From the NCBI GenBank assembly GCA_036346375.1, contig CM070520.1, positions 20,932,852 through 20,996,851 of the forward strand: a DNA stretch of 64,000 bases, written 5' to 3'. The notes under the pieces were generated by a model. That model worked only from the letters and a program-made list of their open reading frames with translations. It ran no database searches and was not told where the DNA came from. The DNA is from Guadua angustifolia (Eukaryota; Streptophyta; Magnoliopsida; Poales; Poaceae). The position numbers and the translations under genes are program-made. Below, piece after piece: positions 32,576 to 43,590 of this stretch; the stretch's first letter is position 1; each line of letters starts with the position of its first letter.

Positions 32576-33512
32576 GATATGGGGAAAACTGGATGAACCA
32601 TCATCATCTTCGGAAGGTCATCAGAGTAGGAGTTCTTTGAAGGATTTTGCTGGGCCATGTCAGGGAGCGCACAAGGAGTTTGGTGGCGGGATCATCAAAG
32701 GTCCATTGCCCAAGCTGAATTTTCCCACATTTGATGGTGAGAACCCTAGATTATGGCGTGATAAATGTCTTCAGTACTTTACCATATTCAATATTCCGGA
32801 GAACTTGTGGGTCTCAGCCGCAAGCATGCATATGGAGGGGAATGCTGCCCTTTGGTTGCAAATGTTCAAGATGCAGCATGAACTAGGTACGTGGGAGCAA
32901 TTCATGCAAGCTGTTGAAACAAAGTTTGGGGTCTTTGATCACAGACGGCTATTAGAGGAATTGGTTGAAATCAAGCAACAAGACACTGTGGCTGAATACA
33001 AAACTCAGTTTGATAAGCTGATGTTTGAGATTCTAGTGCATAACCCTTATCATGGAGAAGAGTTATTTGTCTCTCATTTTATTAAAGGTCTGAAACCAGA
33101 TTTGAGAGCTGCTGTTCAGTGCCAAATTCCGGAATCTGTTGATCGAGCGGCATTACTGGCTCGCATACAACAAGATGTCTTTGATCGGAAAAAACAGTGG
33201 AAACTGAAGGTGGCTGGAGCCAAAGAAGCCACAATCACCAAACCAGAGCAACCGTCCCAGCTGAGTAAACTTCCTCAAGGTGAACTGTGGCGAGCTAGAC
33301 AACTCCGCGAATATCGCTGTGCCCATGGCTTATGTTACCAATGTGGTGAAAAATATGATCCTAGTCATCATTTGCAGTGTCGCAAGACGGTTCAACCTCA
33401 ATTGCAGGCCATTACTGTCGAAGACAAGAGTGATCTATTTGTCGATGATGTGCTTTGGATAGCCCGGAACAAAGGTGAGTTGCAGCAAGAGGAGGATTGC
33501 GATCATCATTGA

Positions 33513-34775
33513 ATGCCTTGTCGGGTAAGGATGAGATTGAAACAATGCGTATTCGCCTTGGTACGTAATCGTGATGTTGATCCTTGTTGACTCGGCGCTT
33601 CTCATAATTTTGTGAATGCAACTTTTCTCGCACAAGATTGGCTATCTTCCAAAGGGCAACAACAAAGAAGCATAAATACAAAGGGCAAATGGTGATCAAC
33701 TACAGTGTACTCATTGGGCCTCGAATCTCGAGTGGTGGTCTCAAGGGCAGTCCTTTCAAACCGATTTTCGTGTGCTTGATTTAGGCGCTGATGATGCAAT
33801 TTTAGGCATGGATTGGCTAAGAAAGCATAGCCCAATGATGTGCAACTGGGAACATAAAACTTTGGAGTCTTCACATCTTGGCAAACAGATCAAGTTGTTT
33901 GGGGTAACTAGTAAAGAACAAAGCAGCCTGCACCAGCTGACAATCGAACAATTAACTAAGTGGTCCAAAAGCAATGACATCTGGGCTATGGCAGTGTTAG
34001 AACAAGCTCTACCTGACCCAACAGAGTCCATTCCGGCAGAAATTCAATCTGTCCTGGCACAGTTTTCTGATGTTTTTGGTGAGCCAAAAGGATTACCTCC
34101 TCGAAGGGAATATGATCATGCCATATCATTGATTCCAGGAGCAATGTCGGTAAATTCTCGACCGTATCGATACTCTCCCATGCACAAAGATGAGATTGAG
34201 AAACAAGTTTCGGCCATGTTATCTTCTGGTATCATTGTTCCTAGTGTTAGCCCATTTGCGTCTCCTGTTTTTCTAGTTCAAAAGAAAGACGGTACATGGA
34301 GATTTTGTGTGGATTACCGTCGCCTGAATGACCTCACCATTAAAAACAAGTTCCCCATGCCCGTAATTGATGAGCTCTTGGATGAGTTAGTCGGGACGAA
34401 ATATTTCTCTAAGTTGGATTTGCGTGCTGGCTATCACCAGATATGTATGAAAGAACCCGATGAGTTTATGATCTGCTCAAGACACATCATGGACACTATC
34501 GCTTTAAGGTTATGCCGCTCGGGCTCACTAATGCCCCGCCACGCCCAAAGGTGTAATGAATGCTGTCCTTGCCCCATTTCTTCGTAGAATTTGTTCTTGT
34601 GTTTATGGACTATATTTTGATTTACATCGGAACCTTGATCAAGATGTCCCGTGATTTAACGAAGTGTTACAAGTGCTTCGACTCATCGCTTTTTGTCAAG
34701 AGGTCAAAGTGCTCCTTTGCTCAAACTAGTTTGGAATATTTGGGCCACATTATATCCGATCGTAGGGCATAGTCA
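33513..34775 (+). pseudogene. Gypsy protease and reverse transcriptase, broken
   Basis: Protease: a degraded LVDSG-like active site lies near 33585-33605, and GADDAILGMDWL, the protease C end, opens the frame at about 33785. Reverse transcriptase: LPPRREYDHAISL (34095), SPFASPVFLVQKKDGTWRFCVDYRRLN (34250-34330) and YFSKLDLRAGYHQI (34405-34445, first catalytic Asp). The frame is lost near 34470 and resumes at 34560 with LVFMDYILIY, the site normally (F/Y)xDD, then KCSFAQTSLEYLGHIISD. The second Asp of the catalytic pair reads Tyr. Several one-base losses occur at CTG positions compared with the family pattern. The enzyme copies the RNA into DNA. Confidence 0.83.
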
Positions 34776-35375
34776 GCAGATCCCGTGAAAACCAAAGCCA
34801 TGTTGATTGGCCACACCCGCAATTTCACAGAGCTGCGTGGTTTTCTCGGTTTAACTGGTATTACGTAAAATTTGTTCTAATTATGGCATGATTGCAAAAC
34901 CTCTCACCAATCTGTTGAAACAGAAAGCTTATACCGAATGCTTCAAATTAACAAGCCTTTCTTCAATTGAAAACATCTATGGCCACTACTCCTGTCTTTG
35001 AAGTTGCCGGACTTCGATCAGAGTTCGAATCGAGATGACGCCTGTGATATCGTGTTGGTGCGGTTCTCATTCAACAGGACATCCTGTTGCATTTTTCAGC
35101 AGACCATTGAGTGAGTCACACAAGCATCTCTATTTATGAGAAGGAGTTTTTAGCCCTTATGTTAGCAGTTGAAAAGTGGAGAATGTATTTGCAACGCAAG
35201 GAATTTGTTATTCTAACTGATCATCGCAGCTTATGCTATCTGGATGACCAACAACTTCAGTTTGTCATGCAGCGTAAAGCAATGACCAGATTAATGGGGC
35301 TTCACTTTCGTATTGTGTATAAAAAAGGCAAAGACAACATTGTGGCGATCTACTGTCTCGTGTGGGCCAATTGAT
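34776..35375 (+). pseudogene. Gypsy RNase H domain, broken
   Basis: Connection-type residues (LRGFLGLTG-like, 34835) are in broken frames. An open frame at 35111-35374 reads YEKEFLALMLAVEKWRMYLQ, then FVILTDHRSLCYLDDQ and HFRIVYKKGKDNIVA, typical of Ty3 RNase H, with the catalytic Asp of TDH visible. The end, normally ADALSR, is altered. Confidence 0.8.
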
Positions 35376-36600
35376 GGAGCTCCGTGTTCGATCGAATTAC
35401 AACCAACATGGGTTCGAAGTTGTGAATTCAGATGTGATCGATCCAAAGGCACAAAGAAAACTCCTTGACTTATGCTACACAGTCCAGATAATCATGGATA
35501 TGAATTGAGCCAAGGGCTCATTCTAAGAATGGTAAAGTGTGGATAGGGACAATTCTTCCTTACAAACAAAGTTATTGACTTTCATTCCAAATAGCAGCTT
35601 GGGGACACTCGCATACAAAGCCACCTTCCATAGAATCAACAAGCTTTTCTGCTAAGGTGGCTTATGGCAACAAGAGAAGATTTTGTGAAGCAGTGTAAAG
35701 AGTGCCAATGTGTTAAAGGAGAACATTCCAAATCAGCTGGGCTACTTCAACCGCTCCCTATTCCCCAAGCAGCATGGCTTGATTTAACCATGGATTTCAT
35801 TGAAGGTTTGCCATTATCCGAGGGTTCTAATGTCATCATGGTGGTGGTGGACCGATTTTCGAAGTATGCTCACTTTGTACCTCTTAAACATCCGTTTACT
35901 GCTCATGGAGTTGCTCGCTTGTTCTTAGATCACATTGTCAAACTGCATGGAGTTCCTTTGTCTATTACATCGGATAGAGACCGAGTGTTTACCAGTGCTT
36001 TTTGGCATGAATTGTTCACAGCGTTAGGCACCAAATTACAAGACAAGATTTCCTATCATCCCCAAATGGATGGTCAAAGCTTAACGCGTCAATCGGTGTT
36101 TGAGATGTACCTTCATTGCTATTCATGAGACCTCAAAAAGTGGAAATCTTGGCTTGCATTAGCTGAATTTTGGTATAATACGAATTTCCACTCTTCATTG
36201 GGTTGTTCACCTTTCAAAGCTCTGTATGGCGTGGAGCCGAATTATGGAGCAATACCAGTCATGCTTGGTCAGAACTCTGCAGATGTCACTACTTATCTTC
36301 AAGACCGAGAGGAGTATCAAGCAATGCTTAAACAGCATTTGGCGCGTGCCCAGAACCGCATGAAACTTCAGGCTAACAAACATCGCCAAGAACGGCATTT
36401 TCAGGAAGGTGAACAAGTTACAGCCATATTCACAGAGCTCTGTGGTCAATCGACCATACCCTAAGTTGGCTTACAAGTATTACGGTCCCTTTAAAGTGAT
36501 TAAGAAGATTGGCCAAAGTTGCTTATCAATTGAATTGCCACCGCACACCACATTCACTCTTTTTTCACGCTCTCACCAAAGCATTCACTTCCAATTTCTC
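35376..36600 (+). pseudogene. Gypsy integrase, broken
   Basis: A zinc-binding CKECQC pair lies at 35694-35711. The catalytic core is LDLTMDFIEGLP (first Asp, 35790), IMVVVDRFSKYAHFVPL, LFLDHIVKLHGVPLSITSDRD (second Asp, 35975) and YHPQMDGQS (36053). The third acidic residue, expected just after DGQ, is lost through a small rearrangement at 36075-36082. The frame recovers at 36198 (GCSPFKALYGVEPNY) and then an SH3-like YYGPFKVIKKIGQSCLSIELP near 36480. The protein inserts the cDNA into chromosomes. Confidence 0.82.
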
Positions 36601-36829
36601 TCCGTGTTTATGAGCTGCCCAAAGTGCCCGAATTGGATGTGGAAACCATCAACTCAAGAAATTCGAACGCCTACCGGTGAAGAAAGGGAGTGCAGCAAGG
36701 GTTCAAGGCCTCACAAAGTGGAAAGGCTTGCCGAGGATGCGGCGATTTGGGAAGATTTGACAATATCGCTGAACAACAGTTTCTTCTGCGCCGCTTGGGG
36801 ACAAGCAACGCCTTCGAGCGGAGGGGTGG
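36601..36829 (+). pseudogene. Chromodomain at the gypsy integrase C end
   Basis: In one frame the residues LTKWKGLPEDAAIWED appear at about 36714-36760, the W-K-G-x(n)-W-E core of a retrotransposon chromodomain, after a linker from ELPKVPELDVET-like sequence. Such domains bind histone marks and steer integration into heterochromatin (family knowledge). The frame drifts after WED, before the polypurine tract. Confidence 0.72.
36818..36829 (+). other. Polypurine tract of the gypsy element
   Basis: gcggaggggtgg lies directly before the 3' LTR start TGTAACG, the place for plus-strand DNA priming. Confidence 0.7.
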
Positions 36830-37149
36830 TGTAACGAAGGGTGCTGATAGCATGTCCAGTTGATCCAATGGTTTAGCTTAAAGGGTGTTATTACTTTGTT
36901 ACTGTTGCTGTAAGTTGTTGTCGCTGTTAAGACAGGCTGGATACAGAGAAAGGATACTTGGGTAGTTGGGAACGGAGGTATATAAGGCTCTGTTCTGGGA
37001 AAGAGACAAACGATGAAAAAGAATAGAAAAGTTTCTTGCGTCTTCTGTATCTCCCTCTCTCGTTGTTCTTGTTTTACTTTCCCTTGAATTTGCCAATCTC
37101 ACGCCCCAGCATCACCGGTGGCAAACGAGATTCTTGTCTGGTGGTGACA
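36830..37149 (+). repeat. Gypsy 3' LTR, 320 bp
   Basis: It starts TGTAACGAAGGG after the polypurine tract and ends GGTGACA. The last 250 bp match the 5' LTR with two differences. TATATAA at 36979-36985. Confidence 0.85.
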
Positions 37150-38051
37150 CACCTCGCAGGCGCCGCCAACTCGCCGCTTCCACTCGCAGCGCCGCCGCCA
37201 GATCGAAGACAGCGTCAGGCCGGTCAGCGTCGCGCCGCCGCCAGGCGCCACTCGCCGCCGCTCATTGCCGCCCGCAGCTACTTGCCCACCGCCATTGTCG
37301 TCCTGCGTCGCCGTCTGACACCTCGGCCGCTTAACGCCGGACGTATTCGATAAGGACTCGAAGTCCAAATGAATCGAGCCAAAGAAATCCGGTTCAAACC
37401 GGATAGAAGAAGGGACTTGAAAGTCTAGAGCCGGACTTGAATTCTGTTTGTTATTTTTCTCTTTTTCCGAAATTCAGTAAGAAATTCGGAAAATTGAATA
37501 AAATAGTCAGAAAATTATGAAAAATTGCTAGAAAATTCCAGGAAATTATTTGACTATGGTATTAATTTTCTAGCATTCCTTTGCAGCATTCATGAATATT
37601 TTTATGCATTTTGCAATTATTGCTTTCCTCTTTTATTGTAAGTTCATGTGAATTCAAGCACGCCGCATGAAGCGGTCACCGCCGCGCCAGGAAAGCCGTG
37701 CGCACGAAGCCGATCGTATGCACGCACGAAGCCGATCGCATGCGCGCATAAACCCGATCGCATGCATGGAATCGATCGCACGAAGTCGATCGTACGCATG
37801 AATCCAATCGCATGCATGGAGCCGATCGCACGAAGCCGATGACGTGCATAAATCTGATCGCATGCACGAAGTCGATCATATACATGCACAAAACTATATC
37901 TATGAATCTTTGTGAATATTTATGAATCTTGTATTTATTGCTTTCTTTAGTTTACTGGAAATTCATGATAATTTAATTTATGCATTTATGAATCTTGCAA
38001 CCACTCTCTATTAGATTGCACGAAATAATCTAATGAAAAAATCTTATAAAT
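37150..38051 (+). other. Copia leader with GC-rich start
   Basis: 37150-37345 is GC-rich (gccgccgcc words), then AT-rich with gaaaattat words, then a short tandem repeat at 37700-37890. No protein is supported; the open frames are repeat-derived. Confidence 0.45.
37700..37890 (+). repeat. About 20-bp imperfect repeat array (cgatcgcatgcacgaag)
   Basis: About nine units of cgatcgcatgcacgaag variants, alternately containing gaagccgatcgcatg and gaatcgatcgcac. CGATCG and GCATGC palindromes recur every 20 to 22 bp. Frames through it give MHAIGFMR-like peptides purely by repetition. Confidence 0.8.
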
Positions 38052-38500
38052 ATGCAAATGAATAGCATTGTCAAACGTGAGTTTGAAGAATTGGCCCTGA
38101 ATGGTCAGAACTATCTCACATGGGCATCAAATATGAAGATCGTGCTTAGGAACAAGAAGTTCCGAACTGCCATCGGCTAGGGTCCTCAAAGGACGTGCAA
38201 CCTACTGCCGAGCAGAACAATCAAACTTTGCACTTCCTCAGGCATCACCTCTCAGCCACTTTGAAGAATGAATATATGGCTAAGAAGAGTGCACCTGAGT
38301 TATGAACTGCACTTCAGAAGAGGTTCGAGAAACTCAAGTCCACCATCTTGCTCCAAGCACAGCAAGATTGGGTTCGCCTGAGGTTTATGGACTATGGAAC
38401 AGTGGCCGAGTACAATTCTACCTTGCATAGAATTTGTACCAATCTCTCTCTATGTGGCAAGAGGATCACTAAAGAGGAGAAGAATCCAGTTTAGGGAAAG
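38052..38500 (+). pseudogene. Copia gag, broken
   Basis: From ATG at 38052 the frame reads EFEELALNGQNYLTWASNMKIVL, the N part of copia gag, to a TAG near 38179. In other frames follow HHLSATLKNEYMAKKSAPEL, QKRFEKLKSTILLQAQQDWVRLRFMDYGTVAEYN and RICTNLSLCGKRI, the UBN2-type gag domain. The CCHC knuckle is not seen; 38500-38730 is AT-rich. Confidence 0.78.
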
Positions 38501-38730
38501 TCCAAAGCATGAATCGCATTATTAACATCTATTTTAGATTGTGGTTGTTAATGAATTTTGAATAATGAATTGTAAGCTCTCGAAGAGCATACCTTTTCCT
38601 TTCTCATGAATGAATATGTAATTTATCCTTTATTCCAGTATTCTATTTTTCAAGCAATGTTTGAATTATTTGCCACTGTCTGATTGGAATTATATTTCTT
38701 TATCTAGAAATCGTGTAGCGCCCAAATAAA

Positions 38731-39200
38731 GGAGATATATATTGTTGATAGTAGCACAACAAATACTATCCTAAGAGAATCCAAATACTTCCAGTCGATC
38801 ACGAAGAACACTGGAAGAATTACTACAATCGCAGGAAGCGATTCCTATATAATAGGTTCTGGAAGAGCCACAATTATATTACCAATGGGTACAACTTTGG
38901 TAATTGAAGAAGCCCTTTGTACCCTGAATCAACGCGCACTCTCTTAAGTTTCAAAGACATCCGCGCCAATGGGTTTCACTTAGAAACCAATGAAGAAAAT
39001 AGCAAAGAATACTTGTGCATCATGAAGCACGCGATATGTGGAAAAATGATATTAGAAAAGTGTCCCTCATATGAATCTGGGTTGTACTACATGAAAATTC
39101 ATTTACCCGAAGTGTATACTTCTTTGAAGACTATCTTTAGACGTCTGAATTATTTTCTTTGTGGCATTGTAGATTGGGCCATCCTGGTCTTAGAATGATG
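38731..39200 (+). pseudogene. Copia protease and pre-integrase region, broken
   Basis: IVDSSTTNTIL at 38741 is the copia aspartic protease site (DS(A/G)xT-like), followed by ESKYFQSI, then GSGRATIILPMGTTL at about 38859. The open frame at 38917-39198 continues with LLSFKDIRANGFHLET, as in the protease/pre-integrase linker. A one-base shift lies near 38910. Confidence 0.75.
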
Positions 39201-40463
39201 GGAAATATAGTGAACAACTCACAGGGTCATAGCATTAATGTTAAGAATTTCCCGAATCATGAAGATTTTGTGTGCCCTGCATGTGCCACCGAAATTAATA
39301 ACTAGACCCTCTATTATGAAAGTGCAAAGTGTAATCCCTGCATTCCTGGAACGTATCCAAGTGGATATTTGTGGACCGATTCAGCCCTTGTCAGGGCCGT
39401 TTCGGTATTTTATGGTGCTTATAGATGCTTCCTCGAAATGGTCGCATGTATGCTTGCTGTCAACCAGAAACCATGCATTTGCAAAGCTGATCTCGCAGAT
39501 CATCAGAATTAAGAATGCATTTCTGGATCATTGTGTGAAGTCCATCCGAATGGATAATGCCGGCGAATTTACTTGAAAGGCATTTGATGATTATTGCATA
39601 GCAATAGGAATAAAAGTTGAGCACTCTGTACCGCATGTCCATACGCAAAATGGACTAGCTGAAGCACTAATAAAGAGGATCAAATTCATTGCCAGACTGC
39701 TCTTGCAGAGTTGTAACTTGCCCAACACCTGTTGGGGACACGCAGTCTTGCACGTAGCAGCTCCCATCAATTTCAGACCATCGGCCTACAACATCCATTC
39801 TCCAATGCAACTAGTGCAAGGGGTCATCCCGAAGATTTCCCATCTCAGAAAGTTTGGATGCTTAGTATATGTACCTATACCGCCCCCTCAGCGGACTGCA
39901 ATGGGCCCTCTCCGCAAGTCCGGGATATACGTTGGTTATGAAAGTGCATCCATAATCAGGTATTTGGAACCCATGACTGGAGACTTGCACACAGCCTGAT
40001 TCGCTGACTGTATCTTTGACGACGACCGTTTCCCGTCATTAAGGGGAGGAAATCAACCTTTGGATGAAAAATACCGGGAAATCATATGGCATTCCACTAG
40101 GATCCCCGCGCATGACCCGCGCACTAATGAAGCAAATCAAGAAGCCTAGAAGATAATTGATTTGCAAAACTTAGTGAATGAACTGCCTGATCATTTTTGT
40201 GATCTGAAAGGCGTGATTAAGTTGCATGTACCTGCAAGAAATGCACTAGAGAGGGTGGAAGTACCAAAGAAAGCAGAAGGTATTCCTCATCCTGTTCAGT
40301 GGCCTCAAAGGAAAATGACAGGAAATCTAGCTTCTCAAACCCAAAGTGCCCGGAGACGTCTGGAGAAAACTGGGTAAGAGGACTTACCACAACCAATCAC
40401 AAAAATGCCCCAAGGAAAGAAGGGGAGCCAGTTGAGACCTAGCGCTGGAAAGAAGCCTATGGA
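39201..40463 (+). pseudogene. Copia integrase, one stop in the core
   Basis: The zinc segment CPACAT is at about 39271. The core has VDICGPIQP (first Asp, 39363), FMVLIDASSKWSHVCLLSTRN, SIRMDNAGEF (second Asp, 39547) and HTQNGLAEALIKR (Glu, 39640-39678). All three catalytic residues are present. A TGA stop at 39574-39576 interrupts GEFT. The end reads HLRKFGCLVYVPIPPPQR, SGIYVGYESASIIRYLEP and GDLHTA, then a TGA near 39998 and a linker to the solo LTR at 40469. Confidence 0.84.
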
Positions 40464-40468
40464 AAAAG

Positions 40469-43400
40469 TGTAATACCGCTAATGGTTAAAAGTTGGATTT
40501 TAGTTTTAGGAGGGCTTTTTGGGAATTTCCCCTCCCTCACCTAATCTCTCTCTCTCCTTCCTATCATTGTGTGGCTGGCATTGCTAGGTGGCAGCATTGA
40601 AGATTTTTTCCCCTTTCGCTTTGTCAAGGCCCCGCCTTCCCGGCGATTTCTTCCCAGCGCCAAGCTCTCTCTCACGATTCCTTCCTCGGCTATTCCTTCC
40701 TCGAGCCTGCTCTCCCGGTGCCTTGAAATCTCGGCCAATGCTCCTCCTGCGCCTCCCCCCCAGAAGTAGTAGAGTAGCCGAGCAATGCAAGAGGAGGAGA
40801 TGATCGATTTGGTGGCTGCCTCGGCCTTCGGGCGCTGGGTCGAAAGAAAGAAGATCGGCTCGAAAGCAAAGAAGAACACCGGACCAAAGACTTTTGAGCA
40901 AAGAAGATCGGTGTGGAAGAAGAAGAAGCAATGACCAAGCAGCTTGAGCAACAAAGATCGACAAAGATCAAGATGAGTAGCAAGAAGAACAAAGAACCCT
41001 CCTCACCTCCCTCCTTCCTCCATGGATGAGCTTTGAGGTAGTCTAGCTTGGGTGTTTTCTGGCATGCTAGGTGTTCGATGAAATGCCTAGAAGGTTTAAG
41101 GTTGTTGAATGTGTTGTGCATATATTATCTTGATTAGTTGGTATCGGATCTTGCGTTTCTTGATTTTTAATGGATCAGAGAATCCTCGCTTTTTAATTGA
41201 TATTGATTGCATCAAGATTGTCTTTGCAACCATCGGTATAATTGGTAGGAAACCTTTTAGGTGGAGCTATTCCTGCTTGTGACAAATGGTGAATTGGATG
41301 GCAATGAAAAAAAAACGAGTTAGGATGGAAATTGAGTTTTGTTGATAGTATTCTGTGGTTGCTATTTGTTTGCCTGTTCATTGGTTTTGTGTTGGGAAAG
41401 TTTCTTTTGTTGCTAGCAAATTTATCCTCACCGAGTCAAGGTAAGGAGGGCTTGAATGTAGTGGAAATCAGAACTTATGCATGGTGAGTTGGTGACCTAA
41501 ATGTGGTATTCATCTCATTAGCAAAGTATATTATATGTTGGTCCATATTAGTTTCTTTCTGTCTTTTTGCTTTGTGGGCACATAGAAGATGTATTGACTA
41601 TGATGGCTGTAAAGTGATGACTAGAGAATGAACATGGATCATTATTTGTTATTCGTGAATCCTCCACTTTATGAGCAATTGTTTTGGTGTTTTTTTATAT
41701 GTGCTTTTGGTAGTTCTTTCTTTTAAGCTAATATTTAATTGATGCTAGAGGTTGAATTAGCATTTCTGTATACCTAGATAAATATGGAGAATTTCGTGTA
41801 GATCGTAGTAATGCCTGCAAATGTTTAAATCAAAATTTGTATCGAATGTTTTAAGTGAGGTTGAAGTGAGTTGTCCCGAATGCGAGTAATAGCCTGTGAC
41901 TGCTGTTTTCAGGTAGTGGGTCTTTGGGGGTTACCTCGACCCTCCTCGCTACTGCCTTCAATAAAAGGCAAGTGCAACCCCTATAGTGTTATTAGGGTGT
42001 TAAACGCTTTGTTTGCGATAAGATTATGAAACTTCTAACGATGTGGTTATGTTTAATAGCATGTCTAGAAGTTGTTTTTAGTATGGTGATGAGGATGGAT
42101 AAATGTTAGCAAACTGGTAAGTAAGTATTCAATTCCCATTTATTGCATTATGCTACTTAAATGGTACGAATGGGTATGGTTATGTTGATGCAAGTGTAGG
42201 AACAAGCTTGCACTATAATCACCTAGTTGGTCACATCTGTAAATTTAATTTACCTTATAGAAATTTTGTGATGCCTTTTCCTGAATTTTATTCATGACTT
42301 TATTTACTCTCGAATGAGTCACACTTTGGGAAATAGCAAGTTAATTGGTACTTCCATATTGGTTATGGCTATGTGTGGTGAAAATGAATGAGGGTGAAAT
42401 GCATTCACGTTAATTGCATAATTGCATTCATGATGGACGAGGCGTCCCATGTTGATGCGGAACCTCGGTGCTCACCCGTAGTGAGCACAAAAGTCCTACT
42501 CGTAGTCCCATTCATCGAGGTGAATGGGAGCGAGTCAAGAAGAGTAGGCCCCGCCACGGATGGTTGGGATTGAGGGTGCACACCGACGGTGTGCATTCAG
42601 CTATACCGGATACGCTATGACAATGTGCATTATGAGCATGCATGGTGCATTCATTTTATGATTCATGAGAAAAGGATGAGAGCATAAAAGCATCGTGATT
42701 TCATTCTATGTGTTGCAATTGTTAAGTGTTAATTGATGAGAATGGAAATGACAAAGTTGAGGATTGAGTCGTGGACTCATCCCGAATGATTGTTGAGGCA
42801 TGAGTACGGTTTAGTTATGTTTCCGAGTTGGATGTGGTAAATGGGGCTAGTTATCGCTTCCTTTACCTGATGATTTCAATTTAGTTTTGGTTATGTCAAA
42901 TAATGAAGTAGTTGTGCTCTTATGTTTGGTTTTATATGAATTCAAATTGCTTCTTTTATTTACTGGCTATCAAATTAAAGAAACTTTTACTTTACTCTTG
43001 AAGCGCTTATATTCTAGACAAATTCATTACTTTTCTTACTTGATTGCACTTTGTCGAGTCTTGGACTCACGCTTGTTTGCTTCTTGTTTTTAGGTTCTTT
43101 GAAGCTGGCTCGCCGGGAGGGGAGTAGAGCACATACACGACTTCGGTCACCATCAAACTATTTAAATCGATTTGTAAAGCTTAGTGATATGGATTGAGGT
43201 TGTAATATGTTGTTCGTGTTGGAGTAGTTATTAATTTATATTGGATGTGAGATCGGTTAACTAAGGACCCGCTAGAATGATATCATATACCGCAATGTTT
43301 TCTCTCGCGAGTGGATGTCCTAGTTTCTAGGGAGGTTATGCCGAAATTTTGTAAATTTCGGTGACTTAGCTTTAAATTGGTTTTAGAGTTTAGTGGTTGA

Positions 43401-43585
43401 TTGCAGTCAAGTTCAGTATAGATGTTAGGTTTTTATGCCTTCTTCGAAATTCTCGTTCAAGTGATTTTGTTGTGGAGAATTATCGCAGATCAGAATCCCT
43501 TCGGACATGAGTGGGTCCAAAGGGTGTCGCTAGTGAACCAGGGTTTTTGGTAGCATTCGTGGCGCGTTGGCGTCGGGGTGTTACA
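40469..43585 (+). mobile_element. Solo LTR 'B' of the long-LTR family, 3117 bp
   Basis: Starts TGTAATACCGC and ends GGTGTTACA, flanked by AAAAG on both sides (40464-40468, 43586-43590). It is homologous to solo LTR A and to the LTRs at 51142-60412, but in the opposite orientation to A. GC-rich part at 40600-40800; hairpin domain 42468-42595; GAGTC/GACTC hairpin 43056-43068, followed by ttttTAG|GTTC at 43093. 41100-42440 and 42600-43040 are AT-rich with no further feature. No coding region is supported. Confidence 0.9.
42468..42595. other. Serial-hairpin domain in solo LTR B
   Basis: Stems: gtgctcac/gtgagcac (42468-42475 with 42481-42488), cccattca/tgaatggg (42507-42514 with 42521-42528), tgcacacc/ggtgtgca (42577-42584 with 42588-42595). 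This is the same order as in the other copies, read in reverse. Confidence 0.75.
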
Positions 43586-43590
43586 AAAAG

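Larger units (their letters stand above)
28920..33512 (+). pseudogene. Gypsy gag, split by a solo LTR insertion
   Basis: The N part, from ATG at 28920 (MAEASRKTDEQHLDL), is open to the insertion point at 29208. It resumes at 32581 in the same frame once the insert and one copy of GATAT are set aside. The second half is open to the stop ending at 33512: capsid-type gag around LPKLNFPTFDGENPRLW (about 32710), WEQFMQAVETKFG and LVEIKQQDTVAEYKTQFDKL (32900-33020), then a zinc-knuckle-like CYQCGEKYDPSHHLQC at 33334-33381. Gag forms the particle that packages the RNA. Apart from the insertion I see no break in it, in contrast to pol just downstream. Confidence 0.85.
28464..37149 (+). mobile_element. 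Ty3/gypsy chromovirus (Reina-like), interrupted by a solo LTR
   Basis: Order: truncated 5' LTR, tRNA-Met primer site, gag with zinc knuckle, protease, reverse transcriptase, RNase H, integrase, chromodomain, polypurine tract, 3' LTR. Without the 3.4-kb insert the element is about 5.3 kb with an LTR of 320 bp, matching the small size of the Reina lineage. The chromodomain after integrase places it among chromoviruses. The shared 250 bp of the two LTRs differ by only two C/T changes, so the insertion is young. Its left flank is CACTA-2, its right flank the copia element, and the flanking 5-mers do not match, so the left border is a deletion junction. Confidence 0.88.

Noticed and set aside
36902..37149. 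Alternative gypsy LTR start at TGTTGCTG (36902)
   Set aside because: It would make the two LTRs equal in length, but no matching target duplication results. The polypurine tract sits directly before TGTAACG at 36830, which favours the longer LTR and a truncated 5' copy.
37644..37891. Three overlapping minus-strand frames with MHAIGFMR-like repeats
   Set aside because: They follow entirely from the short tandem repeat; no protein logic.
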